Assembly: GCF_014336955.1 (NCBI RefSeq)
Contig: NZ_QRAI01000002.1
Span: 310,001-374,000, forward strand
Length of the DNA stretch: 64,000 bases
Reading direction: 5' to 3'
From: Saccharophagus sp. K07
GTDB taxonomy: Bacteria; Pseudomonadota; Gammaproteobacteria; Pseudomonadales; Cellvibrionaceae
Notes under the pieces: generated by a model
Seen by the model: only the letters and a program-made list of their open reading frames with translations
The model's database searches: none
Told to the model about the DNA's origin: nothing
Shown: one piece after another, positions 1 through 7,854 of the stretch
Numbering within the stretch: position 1 is the stretch's first letter
How the letters are laid out: every line of letters begins with the position of its first letter
Position numbers and translations under genes: made by a program

Positions 1-480
1 GCTGAACCTATCAAACCTGTTGTGACGTCCTTCACTTTGGATAATGAAGAAAGTGACCTGATCTCAGTCAGTTGGGGGGTGGCGGACGACAATGCGCGGT
101 TTGTGTTTGAGTACTACTACCAGAATACGGACCTTGTGGGCTTGTCTGCTGAATACACTAAGCATGCAATTTTTTACAGCGGTTATTGGACACCTAATTT
201 ATATCTGCCGAGACTGCACGGAATTTTAGGTGCTGGTATTGGGGGTGCAGAACTCACTCTGGATAGTGAAGAATCGTTGGTGGATGACTTTAAGGACCGG
301 GAAATACAGTACAAGCTCACCGCCGGACTCGAATATCGCTTGAATAACACAATCGCTATTTTCGGCACTTACGAACAACATTACACGCGCAAATATTCCC
401 ATTGGGCGGAGCGCCGACAAGTCGACGTAAAAGAAGGAGACCAGACACTTGTGCAGATCGGTCTTACTGCACGGTTTTAA
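1..480 (+). CDS. Outer-membrane beta-barrel protein, 5' end outside window
   Basis: The reading frame is open from the first base, so the true start probably lies upstream; a GTG at 22 is only the first possible start inside the window. The visible ~159 residues show alternating hydrophobic/polar beta-strand character, aromatic girdle residues (FEYYYQ, YSGYW, GTYEQHY), glycine-rich turns and a C-terminal Phe (GLTARF), which is the usual outer-membrane insertion signal of barrel proteins. It resembles small OmpW/OmpA-barrel type proteins in general form, but no specific family is recognised. It ends just before a strong terminator shared with the convergent lipoprotein gene. No function beyond outer-membrane location is claimed. 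Confidence 0.6.
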   Translation, partial: AEPIKPVVTSFTLDNEESDLISVSWGVADDNARFVFEYYYQNTDLVGLSAEYTKHAIFYSGYWTPNLYLPRLHGILGAGIGGAELTLDSEESLVDDFKDREIQYKLTAGLEYRLNNTIAIFGTYEQHYTRKYSHWAERRQVDVKEGDQTLVQIGLTARF

Positions 481-485
481 TCGCC

Positions 486-518
486 AATAAAAGCGCGGTT
501 TTGGGCCGCGCTTTTATT
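486..518. terminator. Bidirectional intrinsic terminator
   Basis: A perfect 13-bp stem (486-498 with 506-518) closes a 7-nt loop; the GC-rich core is flanked by A and T runs on both sides. It lies between two convergent genes and can serve both. Confidence 0.85.
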
Positions 519-528
519 ATTCCAGCCG

Positions 529-1494
529 TTATTTCCAGTCAGAAAATTCTCTGCAAGGCGCCCAGTTTGGCCGTTGGAAAATATCCCTCCGGCGCGTTGC
601 TTCGTGACAAAAACCGCTTTTAAAAATTTCCACGGCTGTGCGAATCCCGGTTTCAATTCCATCATGATCAAAAGAACGGGTTTGTGCACCTATAAGGTAT
701 CTGTCCGCTTGGGTCCAATAAGTGTAGGTGGTGACATCAAGAGAATTGGGCTTTACTGCGCGCATCGCCTGCAACACACCATTAAGATCGTATTGAAATT
801 CGATGGTTTCATTGGTGTTAACTATGCTTTCCAATCGCTTGCCGTCGGGTGCGCGATAAAATGTTTCTGACCAAGTCGACTCCTCTTCAATATCCATTCT
901 TTTGCTAGTTGAGCGAGTTAAATAACCCTGTGCGTTGAATTCTTTGCTAATAGCAAAGAATATACTGGTCATTTGCCCATCGTTGTAATAGATGTGTTCC
1001 TCGATATCGTCTTGCCAAACAATGGTTTGTGTATGTGCGCCGGAAGATTGGTCGCTCCATGCATCCCACGTATCCTGAATGGCAAATTCTTCTTGCGCAG
1101 GATCTGAATCGCTATAAGTAAATTCGATCGAATAAGCTATAGCGCCAGTCGGCGGAATATTGGATGTGGGAGATTGAGGCAGGGTAACTATGGCTTCCCG
1201 CAAGAATCTGCCCAAGTCGTCGTACTTGTAAAGATTTATATTTGTAAGCGCATAATCGGGATTCGCGTTCTCCAAAACCTCTTCCAAGCTTATATTGAAT
1301 GTGTAGGCCTCCATTTTCATCGCCATGGTCTTGCCAGCGAATGGACCGGTATCGGCGGGTGGTTGGGCGGCAGGCGGTTGCAGCTGCGATTGCGACTTGC
1401 CCCCTTTCCCGCCTTGGCTGCAGGCACCAAGAACTAGACAGGAGGTGAATAGCAATAAGACGGGTAAGCAAACTGCTCGGGTAATACTCTTCAT
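529..1494 (-). CDS. Predicted lipoprotein of unknown function
   Basis: A 321-residue protein with a clear lipoprotein signal: basic start, hydrophobic stretch, lipobox LGAC with Cys25 as the lipidated residue, followed by a Gly/Lys/Gln/Pro-rich linker to about residue 55. The rest is a soluble domain rich in Tyr, Thr and Asp with repeated beta-strand motifs (for example YDLNGVLQAM and YDDLGRFLRE) resembling the YD/RHS-like repeats of surface proteins; this resemblance is only visual. A GGAG ribosome site lies 6-7 nt before the ATG. I do not recognise the family. It is a single gene, convergent with the upstream barrel gene. Confidence 0.7.
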   Translation of the reverse strand: MKSITRAVCLPVLLLFTSCLVLGACSQGGKGGKSQSQLQPPAAQPPADTGPFAGKTMAMKMEAYTFNISLEEVLENANPDYALTNINLYKYDDLGRFLREAIVTLPQSPTSNIPPTGAIAYSIEFTYSDSDPAQEEFAIQDTWDAWSDQSSGAHTQTIVWQDDIEEHIYYNDGQMTSIFFAISKEFNAQGYLTRSTSKRMDIEEESTWSETFYRAPDGKRLESIVNTNETIEFQYDLNGVLQAMRAVKPNSLDVTTYTYWTQADRYLIGAQTRSFDHDGIETGIRTAVEIFKSGFCHEATRRRDIFQRPNWAPCREFSDWK

Positions 1495-1684
1495 AGCATC
1501 TCCAATACTCTGATTTATCTACTTCCATGAAGTAGAGATACTCTCGAGACAAGCCAGCGGCCAAATACCTCCAAAGTTACGTTTGATTATAGAGAAGCGC
1601 ACTCGAATGCACCGCAGCATTGAAACCCTGTTAGCAGTTACCTACCATGAGCGCCTTATACGAACTGTTTAAGGTAAATCCCAT

Positions 1685-2143
1685 ATGACCATCTGGGTCG
1701 ACGCTGATGCCTGCCCGGTAGCGGCTAAAGAAATCCTCTTTCGCGCGGCTGTGCGGACGGAAACCCCCGTGGTGCTGGTTGCCAATCAATACATGCGTGT
1801 ACCGCCGTCGCCGTTTATCAAAAGTATCCAGGTGGTATCGGGATTTGATGTGGCGGATAACGAGATTGCGCAAAATGCCCAGGCAGGGGATTTGGTGGTA
1901 ACCTCGGATATTCCCTTGGCGGCGGAAGTGGTGGCTAAACAATGTGTGGCGCTGAATCCTCGCGGCGAGTTGTACACCAAAGAAAATATCCGTTCGCGGC
2001 TTAATATGCGCGATTTTATGGAAACATTGCGCAGCAGTGGAATTCAGACAGGTGGCAGTCCGCCTTACGATCAAACCGACCGGCAAAAATTTGCCAATCA
2101 GCTGGATGCCTATCTCGCCAGACAGAAAAACAAACGAGGATAA
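1685..2143 (+). CDS. yaiI: YaiI/YqxD family protein (UPF0178, DUF188)
   Basis: A 152-residue protein that matches the UPF0178 family over its whole length: N-terminal WVDADACPV with conserved acidic residues (Asp6, Asp8), a central VVTSDIPLA segment, the NPRGELY motif and the RDFMETLR / GGSPP region. The fold is a PIN/NYN-like nuclease-type fold, but the biochemical role is unknown. Its stop is 4 bases before the next gene, which also encodes a NYN-type protein, so the two are likely co-transcribed and may act together on RNA; that last step is inference. Confidence 0.9.
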   Translation: MTIWVDADACPVAAKEILFRAAVRTETPVVLVANQYMRVPPSPFIKSIQVVSGFDVADNEIAQNAQAGDLVVTSDIPLAAEVVAKQCVALNPRGELYTKENIRSRLNMRDFMETLRSSGIQTGGSPPYDQTDRQKFANQLDAYLARQKNKRG

Positions 2144-2147
2144 ACCG

Positions 2148-2864
2148 ATGAACGACATTATTGCGGGAAAACATAAAATTGCGATTTTTATCGATGCCGA
2201 CAATGCGCCCGCCAGTAAAATCGATTTTATTCTCGCCGAACTTGCCAAATATGGTGTCGTCAATATTCGTAAAGCCTATGGCAACTGGGCCAGCGCCAAT
2301 CTAAAAAGCTGGACCAATATTCTGCAGGAATATGCCATTCAACCTATGCAGCAGTTCGATCTCACCAAAGGCAAAAATGCGACCGATATAGCCTTGGTGA
2401 TTGACGTTATGGATGTGCTCTATACCAAACAGGTGGATATTATTTGCCTGGTTTCCTCCGATTGCGATTTTACACCACTGGTTACGCGCATTTTGGCCGA
2501 TGGAAAATTTGTGATCGGTTTCGGCGAACGCAAAACACCTGAGGCGTTTGTTAACGCCTGCTCGAGATTCCTGTTTGTCGATGAAAAGCCCGCAGAGCAA
2601 ATTCAAGCGGAAACCAAGGTGAATTTAAAGGGAGATACCAAACTGATCAATCTCCTACGGCAGGGAATGGAGGCCTGCGAAAACGACGAAGGCTGGACGC
2701 ATCTTGGTGCACTCGGTTCCCATATTGCCAACCATGCGTCTTTCGATTCGCGCAATTACGGCTACAACAAATTAAGTGATTTATTGAAGGCGATTGACCT
2801 GTTTGAAACCAAAAAAGATGGAAATATTTGGTGGGTAAGGGACAAGAAGAAATCCAAAATTTAA
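2148..2864 (+). CDS. NYN-domain protein with C-terminal OST-HTH/LOTUS domain
   Basis: The chosen ATG is preceded by a GAGGA site inside the end of yaiI; an earlier in-frame start would overlap yaiI by over 100 bases. The 238-residue product begins with a NYN (PIN-like ribonuclease fold) domain: IAIFIDADNAP with the first acidic residues, GKNATDIALVIDVMDVLY in the middle, and LVSSDCDFTPLV near residue 105. The C-terminal third (from about residue 160) is a winged-helix OST-HTH/LOTUS domain ending IWWVRDKK, a putative RNA-binding module. This architecture is known from bacterial proteins of uncertain RNA-processing function. Coupled to yaiI upstream; trxC follows 13 bases later. Confidence 0.88.
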   Translation: MNDIIAGKHKIAIFIDADNAPASKIDFILAELAKYGVVNIRKAYGNWASANLKSWTNILQEYAIQPMQQFDLTKGKNATDIALVIDVMDVLYTKQVDIICLVSSDCDFTPLVTRILADGKFVIGFGERKTPEAFVNACSRFLFVDEKPAEQIQAETKVNLKGDTKLINLLRQGMEACENDEGWTHLGALGSHIANHASFDSRNYGYNKLSDLLKAIDLFETKKDGNIWWVRDKKKSKI

Positions 2865-2877
2865 GAGGAGCAGAACC

Positions 2878-3306
2878 ATGATCCGAGTATGCACTTCTTG
2901 CGGTACTAAAAATCGCATCCCCGCTCGCCATCTCGCCAGCCGAGGCCGCTGTGGCCAGTGCAAACAAGAATTGGCGCCGCAATCGGAGCCGATTGACGTC
3001 ACGCAAGCGGAATTTGAAGACATTATTCGCGAAGCGCCCGTGCCGGTTTTGGTCGACTTTTGGGCGAGCTGGTGCGGCCCTTGTCGTATGGCCGCGCCGG
3101 AAGTAACCAAGGCTGCGCAATTGCTGGCGGGAAAAGTGTTGGTATTGAAAGTGAACACCGAGCAGGAGCAGCGCCTTTCGCTTGAATACAATATCCGCAG
3201 CATTCCGAATTTTGCGGTATTTGTCGCTGGCAAATTGCAGTGGCAACAGGCGGGATTGTTGAATCATAGGGATATAGAGCAGATCCTTGCTCGCTGGATT
3301 AAATAG
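2878..3306 (+). CDS. trxC: Thioredoxin 2 (TrxC)
   Basis: A 142-residue thioredoxin with the TrxC-specific N-terminal zinc-binding segment: Cys5/Cys8 and Cys25/Cys28 form two CxxC pairs. The redox site is WCGPC (Cys66, Cys69), and the cis-Pro lies in SIPNF. It is a cytoplasmic disulfide reductase, often tied to oxidative stress in other gammaproteobacteria. An AGGAG site is just upstream of the ATG. It forms the end of a three-gene unit with yaiI and the NYN gene. Confidence 0.95.
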   Translation: MIRVCTSCGTKNRIPARHLASRGRCGQCKQELAPQSEPIDVTQAEFEDIIREAPVPVLVDFWASWCGPCRMAAPEVTKAAQLLAGKVLVLKVNTEQEQRLSLEYNIRSIPNFAVFVAGKLQWQQAGLLNHRDIEQILARWIK

Positions 3307-3342
3307 ACGTTGGAAGGCGTTTACCTACATGGCGGGTACGCC

Positions 3343-4170
3343 TTATGCTGACGATTTTTGTTCAATATCCTTGATGGCGGAGAGAACCATATTTTTATAG
3401 CTCACATCGCCCATAGAAACGATTTTAACCAGCCAGGATTCCCGTCCTCTTACCAATTCTTGCAGAATTTCCTTGTGCGATTTTCCCTGAGTATAAAGAT
3501 ACTGCACGTTGCCGATGATATTCTCCAAATGATCAATTTTGCGTTGGATGGCCTCATGAGGTTGTTCAAGTTTTGGATTGTGTCCACAAAACAGTTTGTC
3601 GAACTGAAGTGATGTAATTTTCTTTAAAGAATCAATGGTCTGGCTAATGCTCTCGTCCGCACGAAAATATTTAATGCGGGAACCGAGATACATATCACCG
3701 GAAAAAAGCCAGCCTTGATTTTTCTCCCAATAGACAATGTGATCGTCGCTGTGACCCGGTGTGTGAATCAATGTGAAGCGATAGTTCTCTGTTTTCACTG
3801 AATCACCTAAAGGGTGAATATCGATAGTCTCCAGATTTCCCCAGATATATTTTTCGTAAGGTTTTAATTTAACTGGTTTTTTTAAAATTTCGGCGGTCAG
3901 AGCATGGCCGTAAACAGGAATATTATGATGTTTGCTGAGGTAAGCCGCGTTGCCGGCGTGATCTTCATGATAATGAGTCAGGCAAATTCGGCTAATGGTT
4001 TTGGGATCCAGAAGACCCATCAGGGCGCGGCGTGAATTGGCGGGGCCGGTATCAATCAGCAATTCATCGATTTGGTAACAAATGACGCTCATATAAGGTT
4101 TGCCCACCGGTGCGTATCCGATGCGATAGCCTTTAATGGGGGAAAAATCCAAAAGCAGTTTGGTTTCCAT
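3343..4170 (-). CDS. Metallo-beta-lactamase fold hydrolase
   Basis: The start is set at the ATG of METKLL; a TTG 27 bases upstream is the only alternative. The 275-residue product carries the metal-binding signature THYHEDHAG (His66, His68, Asp70, His71), a later HTPGHSDDH segment that supplies further metal ligands, and GDMYLG. The C-terminal ~60 residues are helical, as in glyoxalase-II-like and LACTB2-like hydrolases. Substrate is unknown; a cytoplasmic thioester or RNA/nucleotide hydrolase are both possible. It is monocistronic and convergent with trxC. Confidence 0.8.
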   Translation of the reverse strand: METKLLLDFSPIKGYRIGYAPVGKPYMSVICYQIDELLIDTGPANSRRALMGLLDPKTISRICLTHYHEDHAGNAAYLSKHHNIPVYGHALTAEILKKPVKLKPYEKYIWGNLETIDIHPLGDSVKTENYRFTLIHTPGHSDDHIVYWEKNQGWLFSGDMYLGSRIKYFRADESISQTIDSLKKITSLQFDKLFCGHNPKLEQPHEAIQRKIDHLENIIGNVQYLYTQGKSHKEILQELVRGRESWLVKIVSMGDVSYKNMVLSAIKDIEQKSSA

Positions 4171-4364
4171 CGGTTTGCTGCCTTGCAAAAGTCGCAATTT
4201 TACCTATCAGGGAGCATAAGGTCGATGCGTTGGGAGTAACCAAACTGAGTCTAGTCTCGTTCCGTCAATACAGTACGGTCGATAATAGTTAAGTTTTTTC
4301 TTGGCTATTGAATGGGGTGGTCAGATACTTAAGTAGAAAATAAACTAACTGGAAGGAGTTTGTT

Positions 4365-4844
4365 ATGGTTGAGTCAACGGTTACTTATGAAAGCTTTACT
4401 TTGGCGAGAGAATATCCGCACAGCCCGGAGAAAGTCTTTAGAAACTTCTCGGATCCCGCCAGGAAACGCAAGTGGTTTGCGGAAGGCGAGGGGTCGATTC
4501 TGCAATCCTTTGAGATGGACTTTCGTGTAGGTGGTAAAGAAACCGGTGTTTTTCTTATGAATCATGGGCCAGTTGCGGGTCTGGTTTGTCGTAATGACAG
4601 TTGGTATATGGATATTGTGGAGAATAAACGGATCGTGATTGCCTACACCATGACGCTCGGGGAAAATCGTATTTCCGCCTCTTTAAGCACAATAGAATTG
4701 CTACCGCAAAACAGCAAAACGCTATTGCGCTTTACTGAGTAGGCCGCCTTTTTTGAAGGTGCTGATGGGGCTGATATAAGACGTGCGGGATGGCAGGTGT
4801 TGCTGGAGCAATTGGGTGGAGCGCTGGACGCAGAAGTAAAGTAA
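4365..4844 (+). pseudogene. AHSA1/SRPBCC-family protein interrupted by in-frame amber codon
   Basis: An ATG with a strong GGAAGGAG site opens a frame with the AHSA1 (activator of Hsp90 ATPase-like) pattern: YPHSPEKVFRNFSDPARKRKW near the start, DFRVGGKETG, and the final strand LLRFTE. A TAG at 4740-4742 stops it after 125 residues. In the same frame, the sequence goes on as AAFFEGADGADIRR and GWQVLLEQLGGAL to a TAA at 4842-4844, which is the expected C-terminal helix of the family (usual form TEQGAFxDG...LLDQL). The amber stands where Gln (CAG) is normal. So this is a recent nonsense mutation, a sequencing error, or less likely read-through. Its partner is the ArsR-type regulator that follows. 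Confidence 0.75.
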
Positions 4845-4861
4845 ATAGGAGCGCAATTTGT

Positions 4862-5182
4862 ATGGGAGCCTCTTTGGATATCAGTCGCATATTTCACGCA
4901 TTGGGCGATAATACGCGGCGGGCGATGGTGGAGCAGTTGAGCAAAGGATCTTTAACCGTCTCCGAATTGGCGAAGCCGTTGGATATGACGCTGGCTGCAG
5001 TCGTTCAGCATATTAATTTGCTGGAAAACTGCGGTCTGATTAAAACCTGGAAGGAAGGGCGCGTGCGAACGTGTGAGATTCAAACTGAGACGCTTTCTGC
5101 TGCAGAAAAATGGCTGCACGAGCGCCGGCGCTTATGGGAACGCCGCTTTGACAGACTGGGAAAATTGCTCGACGAAGAATAA
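4862..5182 (+). CDS. ArsR-family HTH regulator
   Basis: A 106-residue winged-helix protein: ISRIFHALGDNTRRAMVEQL, then recognition region LTVSELAKPLDMTLAAVVQHINLLENCGLI and wing IKTWKEGRVRTCEI. No metal-binding Cys pair (CxC) of ArsR/SmtB sensors is visible, so this belongs to the type that is paired with SRPBCC/AHSA1 genes. The chosen ATG has GGAG about 10 bases upstream; earlier in-frame starts would run into the preceding gene. Likely autoregulates the AHSA1-ArsR pair. Confidence 0.85.
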   Translation: MGASLDISRIFHALGDNTRRAMVEQLSKGSLTVSELAKPLDMTLAAVVQHINLLENCGLIKTWKEGRVRTCEIQTETLSAAEKWLHERRRLWERRFDRLGKLLDEE

Positions 5183-5192
5183 TTTGGCTTTT

Positions 5193-5224
5193 AAGGCGCA
5201 GCGAGAATTTCCTTGCTGCGCCTT
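5193..5224. terminator. Possible terminator hairpin
   Basis: A perfect 10-bp GC-rich stem (5193-5202 with 5215-5224) with a 12-nt loop lies between convergent genes. There is no clear U tract, so the call is weak. Confidence 0.4.
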
Positions 5225-5286
5225 GAGCCTTAAATATTGACTTCGACAAAGAATTAAGTCGTTAATGGGCTAAGTGCCGAGATCTA

Positions 5287-5700
5287 TTAATGTGCTTGCG
5301 CGACTCCCCGCAGAAGTGTGCTCCCCGCATTGACATTGGCCCCGCTGGCAAAATTGCCGAGGGAAACAATGCCGACCAAACGTTTATTGCGATTCATAAC
5401 GGGTAATCGGCGCACATGCAAATCGGCCATATTTTCTGCGACGTGTTGAATATCTTCGTCTTCGAAACAATAGAGAATGGCATCCGTCATAATTTGGCTG
5501 ACAGGTGTGTCACAAGGTAAATCCTTAGCAACACATCGAATAACTATATCGCGATCGGTTATTACACCCACGAGTTTGTCATTATCGCGAACGAATAATG
5601 AGCCGCAGTCGCTTTTGAGCATGGTGCGTGCTGCTTCAGCTATGGATTGATCGGGTGTAATGGTTTCTACTTCGTGGGTCATTATGTCGCTGATTCTCAT
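5287..5700 (-). CDS. CBS-domain pair protein
   Basis: The ATG at MRISDIM has GGAG 9 bases upstream, so the longer frame was rejected. The 137-residue product consists of two CBS domains: residues 1-60 (ISDIMTHEVETITPDQSI...LVGVITDRDIVIR) and 65-128 (VSQIMTDAI...RRLPVMNRNKRLVGIVSLGNFA). Stand-alone CBS pairs bind adenine nucleotides and sense energy state; no effector domain is fused here. It sits with other stress-type genes (DUF2934, hemerythrin, KGG repeats). Confidence 0.9.
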   Translation of the reverse strand: MRISDIMTHEVETITPDQSIAEAARTMLKSDCGSLFVRDNDKLVGVITDRDIVIRCVAKDLPCDTPVSQIMTDAILYCFEDEDIQHVAENMADLHVRRLPVMNRNKRLVGIVSLGNFASGANVNAGSTLLRGVAQAH

Positions 5701-5828
5701 GCATTTGTTCTCCGCTTGAGGTTTACAGAACCTCCGCTGGTCAAACATGTTGCCTCAAAACGCGAAAATGAACGGACGCCGATAGACGTCGTTGATGCGA
5801 GTTTAAGATGGCTGGCCAGCGGAGTAAG

Positions 5829-6251
5829 TCAAACCAGAATATTGTTGTCGGAAGTCTTTGGCTTGCGGGAATTTTTCCGCGGAGCTGGAGACGCGTTCTG
5901 GTCTGCAAAGGTTTCCTCGTTTTTGGCTTTAGCTTTTTTGCGCTTACCAATTTTTTCCTTATGGCCGGCAAAAGACTGCTGAACATTTTCCGGAAGACTT
6001 GCGTCCAATTCCGAATCACTTGATTCCAGCTCACTTTGGAAGGAATAATCGTTTGAGTCGGGCACCAGAGGCGCCACTCCATCGTTTATTCTTTCACCCA
6101 AAAAGCTGTCGCCAGTGGTTTTTTGATCCGCAGATATTTGATCCAGCGCCATGAGCCAATGCCGCTCAGCCTGGCCGATTGGACGACCCTCGCTTTCCCA
6201 TATCCGGTATGCGATTTCGCGCAGGTTGCTCTCGTTGATGCCTGTGTTCAT
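5829..6251 (-). CDS. DUF2934 domain protein
   Basis: The start is set at the ATG of MNTGINESNLRE, which has GAGG 8 bases upstream; an ATG six codons earlier is possible. Residues ~8-35 match DUF2934 (LREIAYRIWESEGRPIGQAERHW), a short helical motif found in many proteins encoded near glycogen and trehalose genes. The rest (residues 40-140) is low-complexity: acidic Ser/Asp-rich, then Lys/Arg-rich (KIGKRKKAKAK), and probably disordered. The function of the family is unknown. The nearby treX-treY-treZ operon agrees with the usual genomic company of this domain. Confidence 0.75.
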   Translation of the reverse strand: MNTGINESNLREIAYRIWESEGRPIGQAERHWLMALDQISADQKTTGDSFLGERINDGVAPLVPDSNDYSFQSELESSDSELDASLPENVQQSFAGHKEKIGKRKKAKAKNEETFADQNASPAPRKNSRKPKTSDNNILV

Positions 6252-6454
6252 TTTATTTGCCTCTGACATTTTGGTTGCTGAGTGTTTAGGCGATTGGCGA
6301 ATGAAATTCGCAAAAGAGCGATAATTTCGAGTTGGCTCCAAGTTCCGTCCGGGAGCCATTTCAAATATTGATTATTCAAAAATCCTTTTAACTAGCAGCT
6401 TCCCTCTTGCTTGACGATTTTCGCAGGATATTCACAAGAATATTGCCAAATCAT

Positions 6455-6949
6455 CTATTTGAGTTTCGCCATTAATTCTTCCTTGCGTTTCAATAGTTGT
6501 TCGCCTAATTCATAAAGGTCGAGCTTGGTTTCCTTAACTTTGGGAAAAAGCTCGTTTTGTTCTTCCTTGACGTGATGTTTCACATACTCCGAAAGAACAG
6601 TAACTTTGGCGTTGTAATCGTCTTTATCCTGCTCTATGTCCTGGCTTTGCAGCTGAGCAATCAATTGCTTTACGGTGTCATGCTCAACAATCGCTTCTGG
6701 TACCAGCTCATGGTCTTTAAGAGCTTGCTTGACCTTCGGATAAAAAATTTCCTCTTCGATTTGAGCGTGCACTGTTAACTCAAGACAGATTTCATCAATG
6801 ATGGATTTTTTCTTGGCAAGACTGCGTGCGTTTTCATATTCCTCAAAAAGACTGTTCACAAGTTTGTGGTCAGCGCGCAAAAGCGCTGTCGCTTCAGGGG
6901 CTTTGCTGATTTTTGTGTCACTTTGAATTTTTTTCGCTGTGGCTACCAT
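6455..6949 (-). CDS. Hemerythrin HHE-domain protein
   Basis: A 164-residue four-helix protein with iron-ligand pattern LLRADHKLV (His28), LTVHAQIEEEIFYP (His plus Glu), AIVEHDTVK (His) and YVKHHVKEEQNELFP (His and Glu). This fits a diiron hemerythrin-like cation-binding domain. Such stand-alone proteins have been linked to oxygen, NO or oxidative stress sensing, but no partner domain shows the signal here. Cytoplasmic, no signal peptide; a GGAAGAA site precedes the ATG. Divergent from the KGG-repeat gene. Confidence 0.92.
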   Translation of the reverse strand: MVATAKKIQSDTKISKAPEATALLRADHKLVNSLFEEYENARSLAKKKSIIDEICLELTVHAQIEEEIFYPKVKQALKDHELVPEAIVEHDTVKQLIAQLQSQDIEQDKDDYNAKVTVLSEYVKHHVKEEQNELFPKVKETKLDLYELGEQLLKRKEELMAKLK

Positions 6950-7283
6950 AATATTTCTTCCCGTGTTTTAAATTGTTTTAACGTTGAAAAAAATTAGTTC
7001 TTATATATTCCTACCTCTGTTCGTTAACCAACACACCGGACGCAAGCAATTGAGTAAAGTTTCCTAAACGCCCATAGAACCGTGCTGTTGCAGTAGACAG
7101 TAAAAAAAGACTTTTGTTGGTCTAAATACGGAAGAAAGTGAGGTGTTTTTGTAGCTCCGGGACAAATCGCCAATATGGCTTGAATTAAGATGATTTAGAG
7201 GCCATGCATTACAGGAAAAAGGAGATTTGGTAACGCCTTGAGTAGGTAAACATAATGATCTTCTTCAGCATGAGGATATCGAA
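6950..7283. other. Intergenic region between divergent stress genes
   Basis: AT-rich region of 334 bases that must hold the promoters for the hemerythrin gene and the KGG-repeat gene. I see no ORF, strong palindrome or repeat that I can name. A GAGG ribosome site for the rightward gene is at about 7271-7274. Confidence 0.5.
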
Positions 7284-7667
7284 ATGAACGAGCGAGACGA
7301 CAACATTCAAGCAAGCGAAGGCTCACAAAACGCACAGCCAGCAACAACCACTCAGCCAAAGAAAAGTGGGCGCGGATTCGCAGCAGATCCGGCACGGGCA
7401 GCAGAAGCTGGACGCAAAGGCGGTCAAGTCAGCAGCGGCAATTTTAAATTCAATCCGGCGCGCGCAGCGGAGGCCGGACGCAAGGGAGGTCAACACAGCG
7501 GAGGTAATTTCAAAAATGATCCAAAACGCGCAGCAGAAGCTGGCCGCAAAGGTGGCCATGAAAGCGGCGGCAATTTTCGCAATAACCCAGAGCGCGCAGC
7601 AGAAGCTGGTCGTAAAGGCGGTCGCGCAAGCCATAGCCACAGCACCACTAATCACGCCTCACCTTAA
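7284..7667 (+). CDS. KGG-repeat stress protein (GsiB/con-10 type)
   Basis: A 127-residue hydrophilic protein with four repeats of about 22 residues; each carries RAAEAGRKGG preceded by GNF or GRGF and a variable basic/acidic pair (NPARAAEAGRKGG, DPKRAAEAGRKGG, NPERAAEAGRKGG). This is the KGG (stress-induced bacterial acidophilic repeat) motif of the general-stress protein GsiB and of fungal con-10, thought to protect cells in desiccation or starvation. The N-terminal 28 residues are Gln/Asn/Thr-rich. The DNA repeats have a 66-bp period at about 7365-7640. Good ribosome site; an intrinsic terminator follows. Confidence 0.92.
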   Translation: MNERDDNIQASEGSQNAQPATTTQPKKSGRGFAADPARAAEAGRKGGQVSSGNFKFNPARAAEAGRKGGQHSGGNFKNDPKRAAEAGRKGGHESGGNFRNNPERAAEAGRKGGRASHSHSTTNHASP

Positions 7668-7704
7668 TCAAGCAATCGCTTGAAACAGATGCATTAGGCA
7701 TAAG

Positions 7705-7730
7705 AAAAAGGGAGCTTAGCTCCCTTTTTT
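7705..7730. terminator. Intrinsic terminator, works in both directions
   Basis: AAAAAGGGAGC (7705-7715), 3-nt loop, then its complement running into T6 at 7730. Lies between the convergent KGG-repeat and treX genes. Confidence 0.9.
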
Positions 7731-7854
7731 ATTGCCCTGGTGCTTGTCTTAATTTATCTGCCTGTCATGCATTAAATTATCGCGATCGCTGAAACTGACA
7801 GCCCATCAACCAATGTCTGATATTTGTTGTAATCAGCATCCCTGCCGAAGATGT

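Noticed and set aside
402-623. Plus-strand frame across the terminator at 486-518
   Set aside because: It runs through a strong terminator and overlaps the barrel gene and the lipoprotein gene out of frame.
3314-3344. AAGGCGT/ACGCCTT inverted repeat between trxC and the MBL hydrolase gene
   Set aside because: Stem of 7 bp with a 17-nt loop, no T run, and it enters the stop codon of the minus-strand gene; too weak to call a terminator.
7365-7640. Regular 66-bp repeats considered as a CRISPR array
   Set aside because: Repeats are in frame and encode the KGG motif; there are no unrelated spacers of constant length.
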